Below, one piece after another: positions 1 to 8,458 of a stretch of DNA of 20,857 bases. The stretch's first letter is position 1, and every line of letters begins with the position of its first letter. Origin of the DNA: a virus; the IMG/VR virus record IMGVR_UViG_3300030508_000517, positions 1-20,857 of that record; one strand, 5' to 3'. Below the pieces are notes generated by a model. That model worked only from the letters and a program-made list of their open reading frames with translations, had not been told where the DNA came from and ran no database searches. The position numbers and the translations under genes are program-made.

Positions 1-60
1 TAAATCTTCTCGGCTACGGATATATAGTAAATCTGGGTTATTATTAATAAGATTAGCCAT
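1..60 (-). CDS. 5' end of an unidentified gene downstream of the baseplate J gene (partial)
   Basis: An ATG at 60-58 opens a frame of 20 codons that runs off the left edge of the window without a stop. The peptide begins MANLINNNPDLLYIRSREDL. Its ATG overlaps the TAA stop of the baseplate J gene by one base (TAATG), the same junction found at 6277, so translational coupling is likely. A GGGGC run lies a few bases upstream but there is no good Shine-Dalgarno site. Being directly downstream of a baseplate J gene suggests another baseplate or tail-fibre component (the gpI position in P2-like phages), but that is inferred from order alone; too little sequence is present to recognise a family. Confidence 0.6.
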   Translation of the reverse strand, partial: MANLINNNPDLLYIRSREDL

Positions 61-3000
61 TATTGCCCCGCTATTTGATATGCGATCGTAACAGTCCCGG
101 GGGATAGATATTCTGTGGGCGATACAGTTACATCGGACGCACCCCCTTCATTATAAACTTGATAAGTACAGAAGTAACTATAATAAGACGGATTCAAAAT
201 ATTTTCAGGGACTGTAGCGATAATTCTTTGAGAATAAGAATTGGGTAAAGACACCGTGGAACTAATCTCATCATTCTGCCCTATGATATAAAATGAGCCG
301 GGAGTATCATAAGTAGCACCTGGAGGAACAGCGATATTTTGAACTGTCACAGGATTGGTTAGAAAATTTTGAATAGATAAAGCTCTTTGAAAAGCCTGTC
401 CTTGATAAAGAAAATCTACAATAGCATCCACCGCCCCTCCAGATGGAATCGTAGTATCCGGCAGCACGGGGTCCGCTGTAATCCAACTATTTTTTGGGGT
501 ACTAATACCGGCGAAAGCTGAGTCAGATGAAAGTGGAATCCATTTCGTGCCTGTGGGAATTACAACCCCGATATCATAACTGCCATCAGATTTAGCGCAT
601 CTCAAAAGAGGTATTTCAATATTTTGCACTCCGGTAATCGACTGGATTTGTGTAATCAACTCAGATTGATATAATGTACCTACGGCGTTATCTAGCACAA
701 TATCAATGACTGTACGAATAATAGGATCCACAGTTGCTGGAGATGTGCTGGCGTTAAGGGTAACTGTAAGTGTAATATCAATAGGGTTACTTACCATAGC
801 TTTAATCGCTACGTCTGCACAAGCAGACTGAGTTTGAGCGATGGCGGTTGCTAAAACTTGTACAAAAGATGGATACTGGGTAGAAAATGTAAAAGTTTCC
901 AAGGTAAAATACGATACATTAACTGTAGCGCCGTCAGGTATCTTACCAGTAAGAATACGAGTAATGGTTGCTGCCTTTGTTGTAGGATCGACGGTTAAAG
1001 TAAAATCTAAACCTTCTTGCATCACTACATCTAAAATTCCATTATTATATGTCACCTTGATATATCTAGAGGCATAAGGAACTTGATTACCCACTAGACC
1101 AGATGGATCAAAAGTTAAAGAACCCCCTGTATCCAAACCACCGTCTATAGTGTTATACTGCCCGTCCCATCCATCAAGTAGCAAAGAATACCCAAGCTGA
1201 GTAACGGGAAAAGTAGGTATCCCAGTTGTGTAACTCTGAGGCAACCATACATTATATACAAAACCATCGTTATCCAACATAGTAGGAAGAGACCCGGTAA
1301 GTATCTGAGTTTCTTCGCTTACAAAGTTCAGGCGTTCATATAAGACAAATTTGTTATATGTTACAGATACCTGTTGATTATTTTGAATGGCGCTGCCCAT
1401 CGCTGTACCGCTATCTATACCGACATAGCTGGGATAAGTAAAGGTAGCTGTAAAAAATGAAGACGTTGCTGTGGCGATTGTAAGAACTTGGCCGTTCAAG
1501 AAAGATGAGTTTGTAAACCCGTTTAATGTTACAGAAGATCCTATACCAAACTCATTATTTGCTATGACTGTAATCACATTATTACTTATATTCACTCCCG
1601 TGACTACGACAGTAGAAGTAAGAACTTGCAAACCATACTGATGATAAGGACCGTAGGGAACGATAGTGTAGTCTGTTCCATAAATATAAGAAGTTGACAT
1701 ATCCTGACTAAGAACAGATAAAACATTCAAAGGATTTCCATTATTATTCAGGGGGACATCCATCGCGGTGTCAATCAACACCGGATTCATAGTGCTGGCT
1801 GTAATAACATTTGTAATAGGTTGACTTTGTATTGCTACTTCAACCAGATCCCCAGCGTTGTTTGATCCACCGTTGAGTAAAAAATCTGATGTATGAATCA
1901 AACTCACAATATTCGAATTAACCACGCCTGTGCCAGTAGGAGTAGGTTCCCCTGTAATAGAATTCACTTGAATTATAGGCTGTAACGCAGGAGCATGAAT
2001 AAAAGTTGATTTTTCACGGAATAACAACTGAAAAGTGTAAGTATTAACCAAAGCACCAGAGATAGCTGCTAAGGCGGCTTGATTTGTGGCTGGAACATTA
2101 TTAATATTCAGCGCAACCTTAGCATATGTAATTGAGTTACCTGCATATTGATATGCTATATCATTGGGGTTTAGAATAACAGTGTTATTCACGAATTGGG
2201 CTCTATCTAATGACAGATAAAAACTCTGAGTAGATGAACGAGATACCAGTAGTTCCACACCATCGTATGGAGGATACGCCAAAGTATTATAACCTTGAAT
2301 TTGAAACTGAAGTGTCCCCGCTTGGTAAACGAGTGAAGAATAGGTATTATAGATGCCGTACGTTCCGTTGTTGGCGTACTGAAATGGGACAAACTCATTT
2401 TGCTCTGAGTATGTAGTACCTCGCACATAAATATCCACGCAGCCAAAGACATGCTTTTGTCGAGTAGGATCCCAGTCTCTGAGCATGTCCAAATCACCAG
2501 CTGCCACAATTTGAGCCCCAATGATACCGGGAGTGCTTAAAGCATTGACCAAATACCCATTTCGTGAGCTATTATCAATTCCAGTTACCAAACGAGCTTG
2601 AATTCTAGCAGCAAATGCAGCATTGGTTTCTTGGTCTGTTCCGTATTGTGCGGCGGTTAAATTAGTAACACTCACCCCAGCCTGAACACCTGTGACTGTT
2701 TGAGTAATTGTACCAGCGCCTACATTGCCGATTGAACCTGGTTGCGTACATTGTATGGGTACGCTTACTCCCCACCAGCCAGATTGGGAGTTGTAGAACG
2801 CGGATAGATTAGATAAATTAATAACCCCTTGCCCTAGAGTAGTGAAACTCACCGCGGCAGTGTTAGAATCCGGAGATGTGGCGATCACTGCCCCTTCGGG
2901 AATCGTAATGCTGGACTGCGGTTGCTGATAGGCGTAGAATGTAGCAACTCCGGTAGCTGTAGAAGCCCCCAAACGAGTTAACCCAGCCTGCCCACCCAAT

Positions 3001-4808
3001 AAATCAAACTGCTGATTGATAAGGGTTTGAGTGCTTATTGCGGATAAACCAAAAGCCCTAGCGATTTGTTGTTTATATGGTGATGATTGAAATGGGTCGG
3101 ATACGCCGTTTCCACTAACATTATCAACTTGAGAAATAGCGGAGATAGATTCTGAAACCCTGGCGAACCATTCACGCACAGACATACTTGCTAGCTCAAT
3201 CGAAAAAGGATCGATAAACATATCACGGATTTCTGAACGGGGTGACAAATCCAAATTCGGAAGTTGCCGAGTAATTTGAGTAATCAATCTACCGGCAATG
3301 TCTTCTTTGCGTTGTAGAACGGGAAAATCTGTAGGATTAGCCAGTTGTAGGTTTACAAAGCCGCAGGTTAAAGGTCCGTTTTGCACAGACTCGTACATTG
3401 TATTTGTTCCTGGGTCTTGAATTATCGTGGAAAACAGAGCATAAAATATGGAATTGTTAATAGTTGTATACGGAATCTCTACACTGCTATAATTTGTCTC
3501 CATTACTGTGCTTGTATTTGTAACAATGTTTGTGGATACGATACTTGTAGCCTGTCCTGTATCTGCTGCAATAAAGAGGGATGAAGTGGTAGGGTTAGGA
3601 TAATTCAAAGATGTATAACTAGCTGTGAATTGAGACGGTGTGGTCGTCAATATAGTGACCGTTTCATTATCAAGAAAATCTGCGTTGGCTATATTAGAAA
3701 ACTGAACCACTGTACCCGGGGTGAATGTATTTTGTGCTTGTACCGTCAAGACATTGTTAAAAATACCAATGCCGGTAATAATAACTTCAGACACATTGGT
3801 TGCACTGGTGGTTTCAGTATCAATAATTGTAGGTGCGGTGCTGCTGATGTTTGAAACTAAATCCCCAAACTGAGTGTATGGGGGATTGATTCCAGCTGGA
3901 TCAGTAGACAGCATCACTCTGACCCCGATGAAGCCCGGATAATTTGGAGTAACCCACTGTATTAAACACTCTGATTGATTTTTACTAGCGGTAATACCAG
4001 AGGGCGGGGAAATCGCCATAGATAAATTACTTTGATACGCCAGTAATGAAAATTTAACAATGGGGGTGACAGCTATAGGCCCTATGTTTGTCCATACAAC
4101 CCCATTATCTAGGGTAATGGATTGGGCATAACCCGTATCCGGTTGAGCCAAATAGGTTAGAGGGGTATTAATTACAGCTACTTGAAATTGAGTAGGTGTT
4201 ACTCCCGGTAAAACTACCACCAGTTGCCCGTTCAAAAATGAAGCGTTGGTCAATCGTGTAAGGTAAACATATTGTCCCGCTACAAAATTATTAGCGGCTG
4301 TGAGTGTAGCTATTACTGAAGTTCCATAAGCTAGGCTCACATATGTGATATTAGCTGGAATAGCGGTATTCCATGATGGTTGAACGATTCCCGTAGTGCC
4401 AGATGTGATATTTAAAGATAAAGGATTATTTACTAAAGTACCCAACACCACTTGAACATTTCCGTTGGGGTCAGCAAAATCAAAATTTGGAGCTACGGAT
4501 GTACTAGCGAGCCAGCCGTTAGGAAATTGTGTGGGATCATAATTACGCCCAATTATCTGTACATTAGTATTTGCTGTCGTAAGAATTAAAGGTACACTTA
4601 AGGTAAACTGATTTTGATTGGTGTTTGTAGTGTAAGTATCAACCCCATAAACGGTATTGTAGATGCCTATTTCTATTCTCGTTGTATCTAAACTAGCGTT
4701 AATAATGAACGGCAATACCGAAGAATCCGTAGACAATACCGTTGTACCCGGAGGAAGAACTGGGGTGACCAATATAAACGGCGATAATGTTGTGGCTGGT
4801 GATGACAT
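60..4808 (-). CDS. Baseplate J-family protein, giant form (1582 aa)
   Basis: This is probably the baseplate wedge subunit of a contractile tail (J / T4 gp6 superfamily). The diagnostic stretch is at about residues 683-790: a GSIGNVGAGTI segment, then YGTDQETNAAFAARIQARL, then an NGYLVNALSTPGIIGAQIV-type segment. Upstream, residues about 497-536 resemble the N-terminal helical part of J proteins, with LDLSPRSEIRDMFIDPFSIE. The C-terminal part (ACADVAIKAMVSNPIDITLT, then a GTLYQSELITQIQSITGVQN segment) also fits J proteins. About 490 residues of beta-rich, Ig/FN3-like sequence precede the J core. Three related beta modules occur at about residues 164-228, 351-420 and 1076-1136. Typical J proteins are roughly 300-500 aa, so this is several times larger. 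No clear Shine-Dalgarno site lies before the ATG. The gene follows the candidate wedge gene by 4 nt. The family call is fairly secure; the roles of the insertions are unknown. Confidence 0.85.
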   Translation of the reverse strand: MSSPATTLSPFILVTPVLPPGTTVLSTDSSVLPFIINASLDTTRIEIGIYNTVYGVDTYTTNTNQNQFTLSVPLILTTANTNVQIIGRNYDPTQFPNGWLASTSVAPNFDFADPNGNVQVVLGTLVNNPLSLNITSGTTGIVQPSWNTAIPANITYVSLAYGTSVIATLTAANNFVAGQYVYLTRLTNASFLNGQLVVVLPGVTPTQFQVAVINTPLTYLAQPDTGYAQSITLDNGVVWTNIGPIAVTPIVKFSLLAYQSNLSMAISPPSGITASKNQSECLIQWVTPNYPGFIGVRVMLSTDPAGINPPYTQFGDLVSNISSTAPTIIDTETTSATNVSEVIITGIGIFNNVLTVQAQNTFTPGTVVQFSNIANADFLDNETVTILTTTPSQFTASYTSLNYPNPTTSSLFIAADTGQATSIVSTNIVTNTSTVMETNYSSVEIPYTTINNSIFYALFSTIIQDPGTNTMYESVQNGPLTCGFVNLQLANPTDFPVLQRKEDIAGRLITQITRQLPNLDLSPRSEIRDMFIDPFSIELASMSVREWFARVSESISAISQVDNVSGNGVSDPFQSSPYKQQIARAFGLSAISTQTLINQQFDLLGGQAGLTRLGASTATGVATFYAYQQPQSSITIPEGAVIATSPDSNTAAVSFTTLGQGVINLSNLSAFYNSQSGWWGVSVPIQCTQPGSIGNVGAGTITQTVTGVQAGVSVTNLTAAQYGTDQETNAAFAARIQARLVTGIDNSSRNGYLVNALSTPGIIGAQIVAAGDLDMLRDWDPTRQKHVFGCVDIYVRGTTYSEQNEFVPFQYANNGTYGIYNTYSSLVYQAGTLQFQIQGYNTLAYPPYDGVELLVSRSSTQSFYLSLDRAQFVNNTVILNPNDIAYQYAGNSITYAKVALNINNVPATNQAALAAISGALVNTYTFQLLFREKSTFIHAPALQPIIQVNSITGEPTPTGTGVVNSNIVSLIHTSDFLLNGGSNNAGDLVEVAIQSQPITNVITASTMNPVLIDTAMDVPLNNNGNPLNVLSVLSQDMSTSYIYGTDYTIVPYGPYHQYGLQVLTSTVVVTGVNISNNVITVIANNEFGIGSSVTLNGFTNSSFLNGQVLTIATATSSFFTATFTYPSYVGIDSGTAMGSAIQNNQQVSVTYNKFVLYERLNFVSEETQILTGSLPTMLDNDGFVYNVWLPQSYTTGIPTFPVTQLGYSLLLDGWDGQYNTIDGGLDTGGSLTFDPSGLVGNQVPYASRYIKVTYNNGILDVVMQEGLDFTLTVDPTTKAATITRILTGKIPDGATVNVSYFTLETFTFSTQYPSFVQVLATAIAQTQSACADVAIKAMVSNPIDITLTVTLNASTSPATVDPIIRTVIDIVLDNAVGTLYQSELITQIQSITGVQNIEIPLLRCAKSDGSYDIGVVIPTGTKWIPLSSDSAFAGISTPKNSWITADPVLPDTTIPSGGAVDAIVDFLYQGQAFQRALSIQNFLTNPVTVQNIAVPPGATYDTPGSFYIIGQNDEISSTVSLPNSYSQRIIATVPENILNPSYYSYFCTYQVYNEGGASDVTVSPTEYLSPGTVTIAYQIAGQ
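1401..1583 (-). repeat. Beta module, LNG/DxGxA type, copy C (in baseplate J protein)
   Basis: This codes for a segment starting NNVITVIANNEF, with a central SFLNGQ and ending DSGTA. It matches copies at 3549-3758 and 4125-4319 in the same gene and at 9584-9778 in the Ig-repeat gene. The shared pattern is a hydrophobic strand followed by NN-x-F, then G, then (S/N)xLNG, and finally D(S/T)GxA. It lies C-terminal to the J core. This is a protein-level repeat; little DNA identity is obvious. Confidence 0.65.
3549..3758 (-). repeat. Beta module, LNG/DxGxA type, copy B (in baseplate J protein)
   Basis: This codes for a segment starting NNVLTVQAQNTFTPG, with ADFLDNETV in place of the central SFLNG motif, and ending AADTGQA. 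It is the second of two copies in the long N-terminal extension of the J protein and is slightly longer than the others because of an insertion before the DTGxA end. Confidence 0.6.
4125..4319 (-). repeat. Beta module, LNG/DxGxA type, copy A (in baseplate J protein)
   Basis: This codes for a segment starting SVIATLTAANNFVAGQ, with central NASFLNGQ and ending PDTGYA. It is the N-terminal-most copy in the J protein. It shares its strand-turn pattern with copies B, C and D. Confidence 0.6.
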
Positions 4809-4812
4809 ATAT

Positions 4813-5607
4813 TTAATTCATTGGTAATTCAAAATTCATTGGTACCGTCTGCCCACTATAATTAGATACCGTAATTGTCAGTAAAATTGTGGTCGGATCA
4901 GTTGGGCTAATAATAGCGACTACATTTATGATATCTTTTAGAATCTCCCGTGGGTCAAGACTTTGTACTGTTCCCTGCGCTTGTTGAACTTGTTGCATCG
5001 TACTAAGAGTATTCACTACTTCTGTTTGAATATCGGTATCTGTAATTTGAGCCCCTAGTTTTCTCCCTAGATAATTTTTAATCTGACATATAAAAGTAGG
5101 GTAAAAGGGACACATTGATGCAAGAATCCATTTAAATGATTTTTGCACTAACTTACTAGCTCCAGAAACATGTAAAAAATTACCTGAAGTAGATGGTTTT
5201 AAATCATTCACATACCCCGTAGCGCTGCACTTTAAGCAGAACCCTTGTATAGTAATATAAGATACCTCAATTAGTGGGATTACTAATCTGACCGATTGAT
5301 TAAATACTATTTTGTAAAAAATACCCGCCGGTATTGAAGTATCTATCCGATTTGGGTCTATTACAACTTGCCAGCCGTAAACGGGATCATCGGAGAAAAT
5401 CTCTTCTCCACTAATCCAAATTTGCACATTCGTACTTCCGTTAATTGGACCTCTCATATTGAGAGTGGTGTTTCCAGCGTAGTTCAAAGTACGGAAATCG
5501 TTTTGATTTACTACCATCCGCTCAAAGGAGATAACGTGGTTACATGCTCCAATGGGAGCTTTAGACATTGGGTCGCTAGTCAATACATTGTAATCATATG
5601 TACCCAT
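4813..5607 (-). CDS. Possible gp25/W-type baseplate wedge protein (264 aa)
   Basis: This is a phage structural protein of uncertain family. The C-terminal part (residues about 211-264) has a DPREILKDIINVVAI segment followed by TTILLTITVSNYSGQ. That acidic-Pro-Arg, helix, then beta-strand layout resembles the end of gp25/W-like baseplate wedge proteins. The gene lies directly upstream of the J gene (4-nt gap), where the W subunit is usually found in myoviruses. The N-terminal half (residues 1-130) is beta-rich, and a CLKC pair occurs near residue 126; this half is longer than in ordinary gp25-type proteins (about 100-150 aa in total). The start is supported by an AGGGA Shine-Dalgarno-like site at 5614-5618, 6 nt before the ATG. 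The wedge assignment rests on gene order and a weak motif, not on clear sequence recognition. Confidence 0.5.
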   Translation of the reverse strand: MGTYDYNVLTSDPMSKAPIGACNHVISFERMVVNQNDFRTLNYAGNTTLNMRGPINGSTNVQIWISGEEIFSDDPVYGWQVVIDPNRIDTSIPAGIFYKIVFNQSVRLVIPLIEVSYITIQGFCLKCSATGYVNDLKPSTSGNFLHVSGASKLVQKSFKWILASMCPFYPTFICQIKNYLGRKLGAQITDTDIQTEVVNTLSTMQQVQQAQGTVQSLDPREILKDIINVVAIISPTDPTTILLTITVSNYSGQTVPMNFELPMN

Positions 5608-5608
5608 T

Positions 5609-6277
5609 TTATGTCCCTAAATCCTGCATATTTACAGACGCTCCTGTACCCGCTGGATTTGCTACTTGTTCAATCTCCCATTGTGTACGAGGGTTTAAAT
5701 TATGCCAGCTATAACGAGGATTACTCGTCCCGGCTGGATAAACATTTGAAACATCGTCTACAAGTACAGTCTCAAAGCGAGGTTGCTTAAAATAACTGTT
5801 GATTTGAGTAATTAATGAAGCTATATCCCTGGTAGTATCAGTAGTAGCTATGTTAGCAATTTGAGCTTTATCTTCTGTTTTCTCAATGATATTGCGAAGC
5901 TGATTCATTGAAAATACACTTTCATCCATTCGTTGAAATTGTTCTCTCATATACGATTTTATTTGGGACATAGCGACCATGGGTAGATGATCATCCCGAA
6001 ATGGGTAGTAAAAGTGTCCTTGAGGTCCTGGTTTCCAAACCAATTTATTGAAAGTTGGGTTAAGTGGGATGTCATTTACTGTGGCGTAGAATTTTTCAAG
6101 TAAACCAGCGGTCTTCCGCAGTTGGGCGGCACGAATTTGATAATGTTGTTGAATCGCTGGGAAATTTTTAGTGCGAGCGTTAACGTAGCTCTGAAAAGCC
6201 TTCCATTGCGTTGCACTGAAATGCCCCAAAAAATTGAATGGTGGTCCCGCGTATCCGTAAACAAGATTGTCTGCCAT
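5609..6277 (-). CDS. Unrecognised phage structural protein (222 aa)
   Basis: I do not recognise a family. The N-terminal half looks mostly helical, with charged and aromatic residues (for example SATQWKAFQSYVNARTKNF and a QIRAAQLRKTAGLLEKFY stretch), followed by helical segments around residues 108-165. The C-terminal 50 residues are Pro/Asn/Gly-rich and probably extended. No signal peptide or membrane segment is evident. The composition differs from the beta-rich neighbours, suggesting an adaptor or core piece rather than a fibre. The ATG overlaps the stop of the upstream 725-aa gene by one base (TAATG), and one base separates its stop from the next gene's ATG. By position it may be part of the baseplate or tail-tip assembly; this is inference only. 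Confidence 0.75.
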   Translation of the reverse strand: MADNLVYGYAGPPFNFLGHFSATQWKAFQSYVNARTKNFPAIQQHYQIRAAQLRKTAGLLEKFYATVNDIPLNPTFNKLVWKPGPQGHFYYPFRDDHLPMVAMSQIKSYMREQFQRMDESVFSMNQLRNIIEKTEDKAQIANIATTDTTRDIASLITQINSYFKQPRFETVLVDDVSNVYPAGTSNPRYSWHNLNPRTQWEIEQVANPAGTGASVNMQDLGT

Positions 6278-8454
6278 TAGCTACTATACTCCGTGGAACT
6301 GTAATAAGTGGTAAACAAGGTACTAAGAGTATCAGTTGCTATATATCCCATAAGCATATCCCCTAACCCGGTTGGTATAGTAACAGTCAGAGTAAAGGGT
6401 TTATAGTATACAGTCTTACCTCCCACGGTACCTGTATACGGAGTACCTAAAATACCAGCACCCAATATAGTAGATGTTCCACCAAGATAAGGTTGCCTAA
6501 AAAAGTTCAAAGTCACTGATCCCGTGTCTGTTGTATACACCGTTGCTGATAACTGAAATGTGCCAGCAACATTTCCAGATGCTGGTGTAGTACTAAAGCT
6601 GTAAGACACTGGCGCTTGATATTGACTGCCAACAACTAGGCATGGAATGGCGTAGTTATTAACATAGGTTAGAACTTTCGTAGTAAAATTTGTGCCATTC
6701 AAATAAGTAAGCGTACCACTAATATTAACGATGATGTTGAAATTAATGTTTGTGGTAGTAAGAGGGGTCTGCAAATAAAGAGTCCAACCTGTCAAAAACC
6801 CAGAGCTGTTAATATTTGGTTTAGTCGATGTTATTACCACACCTCCAGAGGCTGTGATAGACGAGCTAATAGAATTCCCCGTGTCCCCTAAAGTTCCCTG
6901 TTGTTGAGGTGAAAAGGGCTTACTAAGAGTGATTGTACACCCTAGAGGGAAACTTGAACTCCAAAAAGATGTCGTAGATGATGTAACCGGAGGAGAATTC
7001 AAACCCGGATTAACCATGTAGTCTACTTCTAATCCAAAACTAATCGCCCCGTTGTACCCATGGTAGTGAGGCGCGTAGGAATCGAAGGATTTATTTGCTG
7101 CATTATACCATGCCACATCATCAGCATATACTGTAAGTTGAGTATTTGCTACGCCGGAATCAAAACTTTGACCCCCGTAATTTAAGTCAAACCAATTGTT
7201 TGATGGATCGGCTGCAAGACTTAAACGACCCTGCCATGATGTGTTATTTCCTTGTAGATTTATAACCCCTTGTGTAGCGGCGGCGGTCAAGCTGACGCTG
7301 TTCCCGTTGTATGTGGGATAGATAAAATAATTCGGGTTAACGGAACTAACCCCATTTGACACATACAGAGACCCCTTTACTCCTTCGAAAATTGGACAAT
7401 AAGGAAAAGATGTATAAATTACGTTTTGAACTACAAGAGTGAGTGTATCAGATGTTCCTTGCAGGGCTACACTACCAGTTGGTGTTAACACTAACTGTGC
7501 CGTGCCGGGATTGCTATTCGGCGGTGTTGATATTAGGGAAACTGGATATGACTGGTATCCAACATTGGTATTATTATCTGGTTGCGTACCAGCTAAATAA
7601 ACTATTTGAAAAGCTCCGTTTGAAGACCCCCCCGGATCAATTGAAGTTCTTTGCACATAAATTGCCTCGAATGGATAGACCCCGGGCGCTGGAAAATTTA
7701 CATATATATAGCTGTATGGAGGATAAGTACCCAGGTTTGTACTTACTTGACTAGCTAGAGGAAATCCACTAACAGGTCCAACAGAAGGAAAAGGGTTGGG
7801 ACCAATAACATTAGTTGCGGAACTTACCGTAGCCCCGCCTCCAATGTATACCCCGTAGTTGCCACTGTTCACAAAAGCCACAAAGAAAGTGTAAGTTCCT
7901 GGGGTACTAACCACGAAGCTACCCGTCATATCTAAAGTGAAACTCCCACCGGTTCCAGGTATTGCCAAATAACTAGCGTAAGCACCCGATGATGTTTGCT
8001 CTACGACGATCATTGGATTTAATTTATACCCACCTCCATCAGGAGTAGGATGCGAAGCGCCCCAAGGTACCAAAGTGTCATTAAATCCTGAAATCGGCCA
8101 GTTTTCATTTTCTTGGTTAAGAACTAGGGAATTACCTATCACAGGACCCCCTAGAATACCGGTCAAACCAGGATAACCCACAAATCCATTAGGACAAGAG
8201 TAAGTAGTTATGGAAATAGGACCTACCGCCACTGTTCCGTTTGTTTGTTGCCATGCTACTTCTACCGGATTTGATGTATATCCGTGAGATGCCATAGATG
8301 CCGTAATTGTGTCCAGACCTGGGTTTACGCCGGTTAATGTAATACTTAGAGGACCACCAGATCCAGTAGTTACATCCACAGGTAAAGAATATGTATAAGT
8401 ATTTGGATTAGCTCCGGTTACTGTTACTTTAATTTGTTCTGTTACTGTTGGCAT
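6277..8454 (-). CDS. Beta-rich virion protein with PA14-like segment (725 aa)
   Basis: This is a Gly/Ser/Thr/Asn-rich protein typical of phage fibre or baseplate decoration proteins. Residues about 165-300 resemble a PA14-type carbohydrate-binding beta sandwich: a STPGTYTFFVAF strand pair, then NYGVYIGGG, then YSYIYVNFPAPGVYPFEAIY, then a GGSSNGAFQIVYLAG segment, as in the usual 'pressure strand, displayed glycine turn, Y-pair' layout of that fold. Residues 1-90 look like a small Ig-like domain, and the C-terminal 350 residues form further beta-strand segments with no recognised family. The start is supported by AGGA at 8462-8465, which lies partly on the stop codon of the upstream gene, 7 nt before the ATG. 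The PA14 call is a resemblance judged by eye. The likely role is glycan or surface binding in the virion. Confidence 0.75.
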   Translation of the reverse strand: MPTVTEQIKVTVTGANPNTYTYSLPVDVTTGSGGPLSITLTGVNPGLDTITASMASHGYTSNPVEVAWQQTNGTVAVGPISITTYSCPNGFVGYPGLTGILGGPVIGNSLVLNQENENWPISGFNDTLVPWGASHPTPDGGGYKLNPMIVVEQTSSGAYASYLAIPGTGGSFTLDMTGSFVVSTPGTYTFFVAFVNSGNYGVYIGGGATVSSATNVIGPNPFPSVGPVSGFPLASQVSTNLGTYPPYSYIYVNFPAPGVYPFEAIYVQRTSIDPGGSSNGAFQIVYLAGTQPDNNTNVGYQSYPVSLISTPPNSNPGTAQLVLTPTGSVALQGTSDTLTLVVQNVIYTSFPYCPIFEGVKGSLYVSNGVSSVNPNYFIYPTYNGNSVSLTAAATQGVINLQGNNTSWQGRLSLAADPSNNWFDLNYGGQSFDSGVANTQLTVYADDVAWYNAANKSFDSYAPHYHGYNGAISFGLEVDYMVNPGLNSPPVTSSTTSFWSSSFPLGCTITLSKPFSPQQQGTLGDTGNSISSSITASGGVVITSTKPNINSSGFLTGWTLYLQTPLTTTNINFNIIVNISGTLTYLNGTNFTTKVLTYVNNYAIPCLVVGSQYQAPVSYSFSTTPASGNVAGTFQLSATVYTTDTGSVTLNFFRQPYLGGTSTILGAGILGTPYTGTVGGKTVYYKPFTLTVTIPTGLGDMLMGYIATDTLSTLFTTYYSSTEYSS

Positions 8455-8458
8455 ATTT

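Noticed and set aside
5368-5790. 140-aa plus-strand frame
   Set aside because: It overlaps two packed minus-strand genes whose junction and Shine-Dalgarno site are sound; no recognisable protein features.
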